Shown here: positions 22,277 through 33,098 of the stretch, piece after piece
Numbering within the stretch: position 1 is the stretch's first letter
Layout of the letters: each line of letters starts with the position of its first letter
Assembly: GCF_010389155.1 (NCBI RefSeq)
Contig: NC_057764.1
Coordinates: 15,686,001 to 15,750,000 of the forward strand
Source: Erigeron canadensis
Lineage: Eukaryota; Streptophyta; Magnoliopsida; Asterales; Asteraceae
DNA length: 64,000 nt
Direction: 5' to 3'
The notes under the pieces: generated by a model
Told to the model about the DNA's origin: nothing
Databases searched by the model: none
Seen by the model: the letters and a program-made list of their open reading frames with translations, nothing else
Made by a program: the position numbers and the translations under genes

Positions 22277-23052
22277 GACGATCTTCACTAGGACGATCTT
22301 TCTCAGATCGTCTCAGTGCTTGAATTTTCATTCATTCATACTTTCTGTGTTGTGGCTTGTAGGACGATCCTCACAAGATCGTTCTAGCAAGTGGTTATGG
22401 CTAACTAATCCGAAAGGATCGGTTTTGGTCAATTCAAAGTGATTTACTTTGAAAATTAAGACAGAAAACTAAGACGATCTTGCCAAGATCGTCTCAGTTA
22501 CCTGACTCTAGGACGATCTTGCCCAAGATCGTCTCAGTGTCTGTTAAAAGTTGGTGTGTTTTGGTTGTTTAATTGAAGTTGTTGTGATTGGGAATCACAC
22601 ACTTCCTTGGTAACTGATCATTTTTGATTGGTTTTGCTCAAATTCATTCCTACCACTTCATAACCAAACTCTGTCCAAATTTTCTTAAAATACTTAGAAA
22701 ATTTCTCAGTCACCCAAGACGATCTTCAACTCAAGAACGCCTCATTTTCCTTTCAAATTCTAAGACGATCTTCAGAGATTGTTTTCATTTCCAAGTCTGT
22801 CATTTTCCAATTTCCATTTCAAATTCCTTTAATTCAATTTCAGTTTACAATTCCAAAAACACAAAATCATTACTCAATTTTAATTTCATTTCATACTTAG
22901 TTAAATTTCACCAAATTTCTTCCAAGACGATCTTTCTTAAATCGTCTCACTCTTTCAAATCTAAGACGACCTTCACAAATTCGTCTTACTTCTTTCTTCT
23001 TCTAGGACGATCTTCACCTAGGACGATCTTCATCAAGATCGTTTCATTTCCT
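22277..23052. repeat. Reiterated hairpin GACGATCTT...AAGATCGTC in leader and gag start
   Basis: About ten units, complete or half, lie at 22277, 22292, 22363, 22473, 22512, 22718, 22763, 22925, 22963, 23005 and 23021. Complete ones have loops of two to about ten bases (for example GACGATCTTG-CC-AAGATCGTC). Spacers are unrelated. The array occupies the 5' untranslated region just before the gag start at 23104. Confidence 0.85.
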
Positions 23053-23103
23053 GAATTTTCCAACTCTCATTTCATTCCAAGTTTCAAATCAAATCTCTTT
23101 CAA

Positions 23104-25927
23104 ATGGCTTCTCGTGAAGCATTGGTATTGGGTTCCGATACAAGACCTCCAGTTCTCTACCGTGGTTCTTATGGACTATGGAAGAAAAGATTTATGGACT
23201 ATGTCGAATGTCAACCAAATGGTCACCTTCTTAAAGATTCCATCCTTAATGGACTTGCAGTTCATCACCATCCCACTACTGGTGCAATACTCACTCTTGA
23301 TCTTTTGAATGCTGAACAAAAAGATCGAACAACTGCAGATAATAGAGCTAGATCATGCTTATACAAAGCACTACCAGATGAAATCTATGGTTCTGTTGAT
23401 TCTTATGATACAGCCAATGAGATATGGGATGAGGTGGCAAGACAAATGGAAGGATCTGACCTAACTTTAAAAATTAGATTGACAAATGTGTTGACTGAGT
23501 TTGACAACTTCAGCAAATTGCCAAATGAATCTCTAGAGGTTGTCTACTGTAGATTTTGCAATGTCATAAATGAACTTAGGAAGAACAATGTCAAGAAATC
23601 AGAGATTGAGTTAAACATCAAATTCATCAAAGGTCTTGGTCCTGAGTGGGAAGATTATGGAACTCAGATTAAGCAACATCAAAATCTGGCCAAGTTCTCC
23701 ATCCATAATCTTCATGAATCCTTCAAACACAATGAACATCAAGTCCTAAACAAAGCTTCATCAAACAAAATGCCAGAAGTTGTATCTTCTTATCCTTTGG
23801 CATTAATTGTTGAAAAGAAGGTTTCTGAAGCTCTTAAAAGGTAAATGGTAGTTGTTTCTTCGTCTGATAGGGACGGAGATGATATGTTGGCTCCAAGAGA
23901 TGGTGTTTCTGACGAATTATATCAAGCTCTTGCCGCAGTTACCAAGCACTTCAAGAAAAAGTTCTACAAAGCGAGGCCAACAAACAATAATCTCCGCACT
24001 TCTTCCACAAGTGCATTTCCCAAGAAGGAACACTATCATTCTAAGAATAATGGTCAAGGTGAATCAAGTGGATCCAAGCATGTTGAAAAGAAAGTTGAAG
24101 ATTATGACAAACAAGTTGTTGAGAAGGGTAAAGCTTCTGATAAAAAGTGCTACAATTGTGGAAATCCTGGTCATTTTGCAATCGATTGCAAGCAACCTCG
24201 TAAGCGGAACTATGAGTACTACAAGCAGAAGATGTTGTTGGCAAAGCAAGTGGAAGCCGGTCATGCATTGATTACTGAAGATGACAAATGGCTGTTGCTC
24301 TCAGATGATGAAGATGAAGATCTCTCTGCAAATGTGTGCTTCATGACGAGGTTGGCCAAGGACAAAACTTTTGAGGCTGAAAGCACTGATGATGAGTACC
24401 CGAATGATGAGGTAAATCTACACTCTGTTTTTTCATTAGTTAAAGATAAAGAGTCGTTTGATTTAGCTTTATCAAATTTGACAACTCATATCACGTCATT
24501 AACCAACAAAAATAAGACGTTGAAAAATAGTATTTCATTTTCTAAAAGTGAACTTTCTAAAACTTTTTGATCATGATACTATTAAACAAGACTTTCAGTC
24601 ATACAAAGAAAGGATGTTGGTTAAAGAATGTGAGTTGAATGCTTTTCCTGATTCTAAGTTATTACATAAATGTCACAATCTGGAAAAAACCATTCATGAT
24701 ATTGAAAAAGCCAATCAAGATCTTGAAATTCAAAAGTCCAATAAGTGGCTTCGAGCAAATTCTAGACAAATAGATTTTGATATTCTTAATAAAAAGCTTC
24801 AAGAATCCAAACCAAACAATATTGAACTAGAAAGAAAGATTTCTGATTTAAATCATACTTGTTTTTTGAAAGCTGTTGAGATTGAAAATCTTAAAAACCA
24901 AATTGAGGAATTCAAAAAGAATATACTTTTTTATCAAGAGAAGTTATATAAAGTTGAACAAAAGCCTCTTTTCGATTTTACCGCCTATTTCAACAAGTCG
25001 AAAATTGACAAATCGGAACTTCTTCATGGGTTGGGATTTGAGAATATCACTCCATTACAAAAGGCAAAAGACCAAATTGAACCTCTGTATGATGAAAAAT
25101 TTCTTCGCCATGGTATGGTACAACAATTTATTCGTCCACTGGATGATGAATTTGAGACTGATGATGTTGAGAAAATACCTTAAACTGAATTTTTGGTTAA
25201 CTATGATGCTATAAATGCTTCCTGTAATTTTAAAGAATCTTCAATTTTCAAATTAGAAGAAATAGCATCAAATTTTCAAAACCAAGAGTCAATTGGTATT
25301 TCACCTAAACCTACTAAAATGTATGTTTCATCCACAATTTTGGAAAAACAAATAGAAGGTTTACAACAAAAGGTGAATTCTCAACAACAAGTCATTGATC
25401 ATCTCAAGTCTCAAAATCAAAGTTCAAAGAATGAATTAATTGATGTAGACACCAAGAAAGTTTGTGTGAATGTTTCTACTCAAACTAATCTAAGTGCTGA
25501 AGTAGACCATTCCACTCAGACTACTTGTGTTTCATCTACTGATTCCTCCACCCAGACCTTGACTGATTCTCTTGAGTGTTCATGTCAAACTGCTTCTACT
25601 ATAGCTGATGATTATGTGCAAACTGATTTATTTAATGACAAACTTGCACATAGTTTAGTTTTGATATGGTACTACTATAGGTTTTTCACTTGTGATTCTC
25701 TTAAAGAGTTAGTGGTTCACCCTAAGCTTAGTGCTAGTATAGGTGTTGATACTTCTACTTTAATTTCTTGTGAAACCAAATATGTGTCAGTTCAAGTTGA
25801 TCTAATTCCTGAGACTACCCATAGTGTGAAATTGGATACCAAGATTCCTGATTTTTCAAAAATCTCTCCGGTTAAACCTTTTACAAAAGATGATTTTGAT
25901 AAATTCATGGAGGGGGAATATGCTTAG
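23104..25927 (+). pseudogene. Sirevirus gag with coiled coil and TQT-motif tail
   Basis: The start chosen is ATG 23104 (MASREALVLGSDTRPPVLYR); the frame is open upstream only by chance in the leader. The N-terminal UBN2/gag domain runs to about residue 220 (YKALPDEIYGSVDSYDTANE, IELNIKFIKGLGPEWEDYG). The zinc knuckle is CYNCGNPGHFAIDC (about 24150-24190). A long Lys/Glu/Asn-rich coiled-coil-like region follows (24430-25180), then a Thr/Ser/Gln tail with five QT motifs (STQT x3, SCQT, YVQTD). TAA at 23842-23844, a frameshift near 24560 and TAA at 25181-25183 break it. Gag forms the particle; Sirevirus gags are known to bind dynein light chain LC8-type proteins. Confidence 0.85.
25471..25630 (+). 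other. Array of LC8-type TQT motifs in gag tail
   Basis: Codons spell VSTQTN, HSTQTT, SSTQTL, SCQTAS and YVQTDL at intervals of 10 to 17 residues. (K/R/S)xTQT is the classic LC8-family binding motif, and Sirevirus-LC8 interaction has been reported. Binding by this copy is inference. Confidence 0.6.
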
Positions 25928-26010
25928 TTCAAACTCTTTGCATAGTTCTTTTTTGAAATTGGATACCAAGTTCTTTTTTGAAAATCTCTTTGCATAGTTC
26001 AAACTCTAGA
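25921..26010 (+). other. Protease-domain deletion scar
   Basis: Gag's last block (FTKDDFDKFMEGEYA) stops at 25925-25927. The GAG-pre-integrase domain begins near 26024. The aspartic protease motif expected between them is absent. The 90-base join contains short repeats: TAGTTCAAACTCT appears twice and ATTGGATACCAAG repeats a segment at about 25829. This suggests deletion and patching at microhomology. Confidence 0.65.
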
Positions 26011-27256
26011 TGGAGTTGACATTTTGTGTGGCGACCGCGATGATAACCTTCTTACCGTTAATCTCGATGATAACCAACCATCCGATAATATTTGTCTCAT
26101 TTTGAAAGCTACATCAAAGAATTCTTGGTTGTGGCATAGAAGGCTTTCTCACCTAAATTTTCCTACCATCAATACTTTGGTCAACAAGCATCTTGTTGAA
26201 GGCTTGCCAGACTATAAGTATGAAAGTGAGCATGTGTGTCCTTCTTGTGCTGTTGGGAAGATTAAACGAGCTTCTCATAAACCGAAGAAATCTCCAAACT
26301 CTTTAGCACCTCTTCATTTGCTTCACATGGATCTTTGTGGGCCGATGAAAGTACAAAGCTGAAATGGGAAGAGATACATCTTGGTTATTGTTGATGATTA
26401 TTCAAGATATACTTGGGTCAAGTTTCTTGCCTCCAAAGATGAAACAACTCAAATTCTGATTGATTTCATCACTTCTACTCAAGTAAATCTTCAACTTCCA
26501 GTCTGTTACATCCGTTCGGATAACTGAATTGAGTTCAAAAACGCCGTGTTTGATGAATTTTGTAAATCCAAAGGCATTACTCACCAATTCTCTACGGTTC
26601 GTACCCCACAACAAAACGATGTCGTTGAAAGGAGAAATCGAACGCTTGTGGAAGCTGCAAGAACCATGCTTGCTTATTTTAAGTTACCTTCCAACATGTG
26701 GGCTGAAGCTGTTGACACTGCTTGTCACACTCAGAATCGGTCCATTGTTAATTAGCGTTTTGAGAAGACTCCTAATGAGGTTGTTAACAAACGGAAACCC
26801 AACATCAACTATTTTCATATCTTTGGGTGTGTTTGTTATACTCTGAATGATCAGGAAAATCTTGGAAAGTTCGAGAAGAAAGGTGATGAAGGTTACTTTG
26901 TTGGTTATTCCAAGACATCAATTGCTTACCGAATCTACAATCGCCGAACAAAGACAATTCAAGAAACAATGAATGTTTGGTTTGATGAGATGTTGGGCAT
27001 GATCTTTGAGCAAGAAAGTTTGCTACCAACAAGTAATGTTCCAAGTGATTCAAGTACTTCATCAAGGACTTCTACTTTGGCATCTAAATTCAAGAAGTTT
27101 CCAGCTCCTACAAGTGATGAGTTAGATATACTTTTTGAAGAATTCTACAATTCTAAACCGATTCATGATGAAGAACCTCAAGTCATCGTTGAACCAGTTT
27201 CGAACCATGATCCAGTTCCTGACAACCATCATGAATCATCATCAAGTTCTTCTTAG
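26011..27256 (+). pseudogene. Sirevirus pol: GAG-pre-integrase and integrase
   Basis: The frame holds SWLWHRRLSHLNFPTINTLV and CPSCAVGKIKRASHKPKK (the HHCC zinc region), then LHLLHMDLCGPMKVQS. After a TGA at 26360-26362, the core continues with KFLASKDETTQIL, RSDN (TGA at 26525-26527 follows) and TPQQNDVVERRNRTLVEAAR. Further stops are TAG 26753-26755 and TAG 27254-27256. Several fit C-to-T or G-to-A changes in glutamine, arginine or tryptophan codons. Confidence 0.85.
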
Positions 27257-29194
27257 CAAAATGCTACTTCTTCAAGTAGTAGTTCTTCATCCTCTTCTAA
27301 TGATTCTTCTTCTCAATCCTCTCCTAATAATTCTTCTCCAGTGAATGTTCAAGAACAACCTACCCAATATACCCAGACTACCAATCCGATGAACACTCCA
27401 AATGTATATGTGCCTCTTGATTTCTATCATCCATCCTACAAGGAAGCTGTTCTACCAAGCTATAATTCCACCTCTTAGCAAAACTCTGGTTTTAATGATG
27501 ATGATGTTGATGTCAATCAACAAGATCCTCTTCCTCATGATCGCAAATGGTCACGTATGCGAAAAGATCATCCTACAAATCAAATTATTGGAGATCCACA
27601 AGCCGGAGTAACTACTCGTACTTCAGTGAATGAGTGTCTTGTTGCACTTTCTCTTAGAAACATTGAACCCAAAACTGTTTCTAAAGCTCTTCGAGATCCA
27701 GAATGGGTTAAAGCTATGCAAGACGAACTCGCTCAGTTTGAAAGACTGAAAGTATGGAGATTAGTTCCAAATCCATGAAAAGATGAACCTATTGGCACAA
27801 AGTGGATTTTCAAGAACAAGAAGGATGAGAATGGAGTGGTAGTAAGGAACAAAGCTCGATTAGTTGCAAAGGGTTATTGCCAACAACCTGGTGTTGATTT
27901 CGATGAAACTTTTGCTCCAGTTGCAAGAATGGAAGCTATTCGGATTTTCTTAGCTTATGTCGCATTCAGAAACTTCACTGTGTTTCAAATGGATGTGAAG
28001 ACAGCTTTCTTGAACGGTGATCTCAAAGAAGAAGTTTATGTTGAACAACCAGAAGGTTTTGTTGATCCCAAAAGGCCAAACCATGTCTACAGGTTAGACA
28101 AGGCTCTCTACGGTCTTAAGTAAGCACCCCGAGCATGGTATGATTCCTTATCTACTTTCTTGATTAAAGGTGGCTTTACCAAAGGCACAATTCACCCTAC
28201 CCTGTTCATTCGCAAACAAGGTAAGCATGTTCTTCTTGTCCAAATATATGTTGATGACATTATCTTTGGGTCAACCAGTCAAACATTTTGCCGTAACTTT
28301 TCATCTCTAATGGTTAATCATTTTGAAATGAGCATGATTGGGGAAATGAACTATTTTTTGGGTCTTCAAATCAAACAACTACCAAATGGTATTTTCATAT
28401 CACAAGGTAAGTATATTCATGACATGTTGAAAAAGTTTGATATGACTACTTGTTCTTCAATTTCTACTCCAATGGCTGCTCGTACAAGTATTAATGCTGA
28501 TAAAAACGGGAAACCATTTGACCAAAAGAGATATAGAAGTATGATTGGTTCATTGTTGTATCTTACAGCATCTCGCCCAGATATAATGTTTGCAACATGT
28601 ATGTGTGCTAGGTATCAAGCTGCTCCAACTGATTTACATTTTCAAGCTGTGAAACGAATATTTTGTTATCTGAAGGGTACACCCAACTTAGGTCTCTGGT
28701 ATCCTAGGGATACTGGATTCAATTTAACCGCTTATTCAGATGCAGATCATGCAGGTTGTAAGCTTGATCGCAAGAGCACTTCCGGTACTTTACAATTTTT
28801 GGGTGATAAAATTGTGAGTTGGTCTTCCAAGAAACAAAATTGTGTGTCACTATCAACAGCCGAAGCTGAATATGTGGCTGTGGCTAGTTGTTGTGCTCAA
28901 GTGTTATGGATGAAGACTCAGCTTACTGATTATGGTCTGAAATATGATCATATTCCCATCTATTGTGACTCTCAAAGTGCCATTGCTATTGCAGTCAACT
29001 TAGTAAACCACTCTCGATCAAAGCATATAGATGTGAGATATCATTTTCTCAAAGATCATATTGAGAAAGGTGACATCGAACTCTACTTTGTGGGAACTGA
29101 CTACCAACTTGCAGATTTGTTCACTAAACCATTGGATGAGAAAAGGTTTAACTTTCTTATCTCTAAGCTTGGCATGTTAAATCTTGAACCTTAA
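27257..29194 (+). pseudogene. Sirevirus pol: reverse transcriptase and RNase H
   Basis: RT includes [74 protein letters not shown] and the catalytic IYVDDIIFGSTS. RNase H includes YSDADHAGCKLDRKSTSGTL, SLSTAEAEYVAVASCCAQVL and IDVRYHFLKDHIEKGDIELY, ending TKPLDEKRFNFLISKLGML. Stops: TAG 27476-27478, TGA 27776-27778, TAA 28121-28123. From 28124 to 29194 the frame is open. All pieces share one reading frame, so decay is mostly by nonsense substitution and not by indels. Confidence 0.88.
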
Positions 29195-29299
29195 CTTATT
29201 TTGTTCTTGAAAAACAAAATACAAAATTTGAAAAGACAAAAATCAAATACAAAAATATAAAATTTTGAAAAATAACAAAAAGATTTTCTTTGTTTTTTT

Positions 29300-29475
29300 T
29301 CCTTTATTAAGTGGCTTACATATACTCTGTATGTAACCCGGGCTTTATAGTGTTATTTATATTATAATGGTTTACATATACTCTGTATGTAACCCGTGCT
29401 TAAACGATTTATTTATTTCAAAATGGCTTATACATACTCTGTGTATAACCCGTTCTTAAAAAGTTTTATTTATTT
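29300..29475 (+). repeat. Three tandem repeats with palindrome ACATACTCTGTATGT
   Basis: Units of about 65 bases begin GGCTTACATATACTCTGTATG, then AACCCG...CTTAAA, at about 29312, 29368 and 29424. Each contains an inverted pair around CTCTG. Confidence 0.8.
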
Positions 29476-29519
29476 TCAAAAGAATTATTTTTTCTTATCA
29501 AAAGATTTTGTTACTCTCA

Positions 29520-29700
29520 ATTGTTGATATGAGAAGCGACGGATTGAACGCCTTTGTGTACTCTCTAGTTGTCTCATCTTGAACAATTGATTGAGTTAAG
29601 TTTGTGCTTAAATGTTTTATTTGCATCTAACTTGTTGATGTAAGATGCGAAAGATTGAACGCCTTTGTGTACTCCCTAGTAGTCTTACTATGAACATTGT
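29520..29700 (+). repeat. Two direct repeats downstream of pol
   Basis: Two copies of GATTGAACGCCTTTGTGTAC with similar flanks lie about 115 bases apart (about 29542 and 29652). Probably part of the Sirevirus 3' region. Confidence 0.7.
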
Positions 29701-32010
29701 TGTTGACGCAAAACTTTGTGTTTCTTAAAATCTTGTTCACTTTTAGACTCTCAAATTCTTTTTCATGTATATATCACAACAAAGATTTTACTCTATTTGA
29801 CTTCACGAAAACCAATTTTTGCTCTACCTTTCTATGAAAAACTTTTAAGATCTACCTTTGCATAGATTAAGTGGGAGTTTTGTGATTTCAAATTTATCAA
29901 AAAAACTTCAAATGTGTTTTCAAATCATTTTCATACACACATTTGATGATTTTCAAATGATTCTCATCAATTGAAGTTCGGTGTTTAGTTTGCACTTGAG
30001 AGATTCATTCACTCCATGAACTTCATCATTGCCGATGAATTCTAACCCCGGAGTATTCACTTCTATTTTGAGAGATGATGGTTTCGTGCAAATAGAATGG
30101 AGGGAGTAAAGTCGAAAAGTGAGAGGTTATGGTGATATGTTGTGAGAAAAGGGTTAAAAGAATTGACACCCTTCCCTAAATTTCTCAAAATTGCCGGGTA
30201 AAACAAATTTATATCAGATGTCATTTGTTGATATCTTGATTAAGACTTCATGGACCCAATGAAGCGATGCACATCTTTACCTAACCACTCAAGTGTTTCT
30301 TAACAAATACTTGTTTCATTTCTCACGGAGATTTTCGCATTTCTATTGACTCTTCATTTGGAAGATGTTGATATTGAATAAGGGCGACACTCTGCTCCGG
30401 TCCCCAAATTCATTTCATCACGTTCTGTCTAGAGCTATCTTGCTTGATCATTAATTTGATCCTCATTCATTTTCTTAAGACACATTTGAGTCATATATTT
30501 GTGATATTATTGCATATCTATGTGATATAGCCGGAACATTTGTAGTGATATCTTAATTGATATTCCACTATGATCAAATGGAAATCCTACCAATGCTAAT
30601 ATCATTTCCAACATTGAACGTAGATCTCATAATTACATTTGTGTGATTATTGAGTGAACGAGAAGTCTATGAGTGACCTCGGATGTTTCCTAAAAGTCTT
30701 TAAGGATAATAGATTGTGGTTATCGAACGCCTTAGGTGACACTGACCATGATTTATATTCTTTGAAGCAATCTCGTAGTTGAAAAACTACAAGACCGAAC
30801 TATGTTAGAAAATTTGCTTTGTGCATATTTCAATGATACATAGGAAATCCGGAAAATGTCATACATTTCTTTCGGTCATTTCATTAATCTTTTTGATTTT
30901 TGAACATGTTAACGGATCATCCTTATCCGGTTTTTCATTTCTCATCCCCCAAATACAAAAACCACCAACACCATACTATAACGTTTGTACCAACAACTTC
31001 AACCTTACATTTTGATTTGAACCCTTAAGATTCTTTGGGTTGGGACTATTGAAATGGATTGATGTGTTGTCGTTTGATATTTCTCCATGCAAATCTAGTT
31101 TTATGAATCAATGTTTGCATAATGACATTGGTTCCCAACTTTGTCATTATGATGGGGAGAAATAGATTATGATTGATTGAGAAAGAAAACCTATGAGCTT
31201 GATTTGTGCAAACATGGATTTAGTAAGAAGGTTGTAGTGTATGGGATTGATGGGAAAATTTGCAATTAATAGAAATTCAGTCAATTGTGCTCAAATTTAC
31301 AGATTTGAGTTGTTCATTTTCAGAATTGAGTTCTTGACTTGAAAAAGGATAATTACAAAGATAAGGATATGATGTTCAAAGATGCTCCAAAATGCTTACA
31401 CTCATGAAATGAGGGGGAGCATGATTAATTCAAGTTTTGTTCAAAAGTTTACTCTCCAAAGTGTTTAAGTCAAAATGATAAAGATCAAAGCTACAAAAGT
31501 TGAAAGATTGATTGGAAGATTCAAGACAAAGAAGTAAAGCTTCGAAAGAGTCTTCATCAACACATTTCACTCATGATCTTCAAAGTCATATGATAATACT
31601 TGGTCTAGAAGCTCCAAAGCATACATCAAGGAGGAGAGTACAAGTTTTTGATACTTCATATTGATACTTCATTTCAAGGAAACAAATTTTCATTCAAGAA
31701 TGGAAGATTGAAAAACCAAAGCCAAGTTTATACATTCCGCACTTCAAAAGACAACTCTGATTCATGGTTCAACAATTTTCAAAGATTCTAGACTCATTCA
31801 TTTTTTTTTCTCTGTTCAATATGAACATTGAGAATTTCATCATGTTTTAACTTCGAGAAGTCCAAGACCAAGATTGATTCAAGTTCTCCAAAGACGATGA
31901 GAAAGCTTTGAAGACTTGTTTCATCACACCAATTGTCTTCACCATCGGGCTCATCAACTTAATTCCTACAAGACAAAATAACACGTACTTCATTCATTAC
32001 AATATATCAC
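29701..32010. other. Sirevirus 3' non-coding region
   Basis: About 2.3 kb without recognisable ORF. Some Sireviruses carry an env-like gene here; none can be read in this copy. The 65-codon frame at 30821-31015 has no recognisable features. Confidence 0.6.
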
Positions 32011-32022
32011 TAAGGGGGAGAA

Positions 32023-32334
32023 TGTTAGAAATCCAAAAATAGTGATAAATTGTAATTTAAATTAGTGGACTTAGTTGTTGTTAAGACATGGTGAAATGAT
32101 TTCTAAGGTTGAGGGACTAGGAGTGTTAATTAGCTTAATTGTAGATTTAGACTATAAATACCTCAACTCCTTAGAAATCATAGGCCTTTGATCCATTCTT
32201 ACATACATTTAATCCAGATCATTCCAATCTCTCTCTCTCTCTAGAAATCACACACACACTAAACACACCAAGAACACACACACTTGATCCGCCATTGTTG
32301 AGATCAAATCCAGAGAAGAAATCGTGTTATAACA
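32023..32334 (+). repeat. Sirevirus 3' LTR (312 bp)
   Basis: Begins TGTTAGAAATCC right after the polypurine tract and ends TATAACA, followed by the TSD AAATG. Confidence 0.95.
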
Positions 32335-32428
32335 AAATGACTGTACATGTACGTCCAATACTCGGCCCATCAACACCCATTATAATTATAAAAAGATAAA
32401 AGTTTACCTCTGGAAAGATCCAACATAC

Positions 32429-32555
32429 AATATGTTGAAGAAATGTGTCTTCGAATTCCCGGCAAAGCTCCAAAGCCAGAGCCTGTGTACCTTGAGAACT
32501 ACTGACCATTGATTCTCCAAGCTTTACCTGCATAACTTGAGACTTATCTTGAAGC
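32429..32555 (-). pseudogene. Captured dynamin-family (DRP5B/ARC5-like) exon
   Basis: On the minus strand, acceptor TTATGCAG (32563-32556) precedes 42 codons including [20 protein letters not shown] and FEDTFLQHI, then a donor-like GTATG. [16 protein letters not shown] is, as I recall, typical of the middle region of plant DRP5B/ARC5-type dynamins, which constrict chloroplasts and peroxisomes. It lies inside the CACTA element beside the Sirevirus. A single exon without GTPase motifs has no dynamin function. A different dynamin class is possible. Confidence 0.55.
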
Positions 32556-32574
32556 CTGCATAAGGTTAGAAAAA

Positions 32575-33088
32575 ATGGTAACTAATTTAATGGCTAACAT
32601 CAATGCAACACAAGGACTATATATAAAGAGGAGAAGCATCTTTGCTAATGTGGCCATACTAGATAACCATCTACATCATTCATCAATAAATTTAAAAACA
32701 AAAAAGCAGTCTATAATATGCAATCTAGATTCTATGATGTCAATCAGATCCCCATGCATCAATAAATTTATCATGTTTCAAATAAATATAATTAGTTTTT
32801 TAACCTACATAATATGTCGATAATTTGGAATTTTGCCATGACAAAATTATTTTGATGATGCAAACTTAAAAGATCATATATAAATTATTAGAGTTTTCAT
32901 AAAAAAATAAAAACAATTTTAAAAAATGACATTATAAATAACAAAAAAAAAATGTAAAAAAAAAAGAAAGTGTTTATGACATCATAAATAAATTAACCAA
33001 AAAAAAAACTAAACCTTAGAAAAAATTTGAAGGTGACAAATAAGTTAATTTTATAATATGTTGTGATAGGAATCCTCTTTTATTTGGT
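32575..33088. other. CACTA interior, AT-rich, no gene recognised
   Basis: Low-complexity A/T sequence. The frame 32575-32823 shows no recognisable motif. Confidence 0.5.
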
Positions 33089-33098
33089 ATAAAGATAA

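Larger units (their letters stand above)
21528..32334 (+). mobile_element. Sirevirus-type Ty1/Copia retrotransposon, complete but defective
   Basis: Two near-identical LTRs (21528-21838 and 32023-32334) begin TGTTAGAAATCC and end TATAACA. They are flanked by the 5-bp TSD AAATG (21523-21527 and 32335-32339). PBS TGGTATCAGAGC (21841) and polypurine tract TAAGGGGGAGAA (32011-32022) are in place. Size is 10.8 kb. The long gag with coiled coil, the RT subtype (GEMNYFLGLQIKQLPNGIF, LLYLTASRPDIMF) and the large 3' non-coding region fit the Sirevirus lineage. Nonsense codons, one frameshift and loss of the protease make it non-autonomous. Confidence 0.93.

Noticed and set aside
22624..23103. Upstream extension of Sirevirus gag from ATG 22624
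   Set aside because: The extension translates the hairpin array and Ser/Phe-rich leader. The family-like start is MASREALVLGSD at 23104.
29701..32010. Env-like ORF in the Sirevirus 3' region
   Set aside because: No frame longer than about 65 codons and no recognisable motif.
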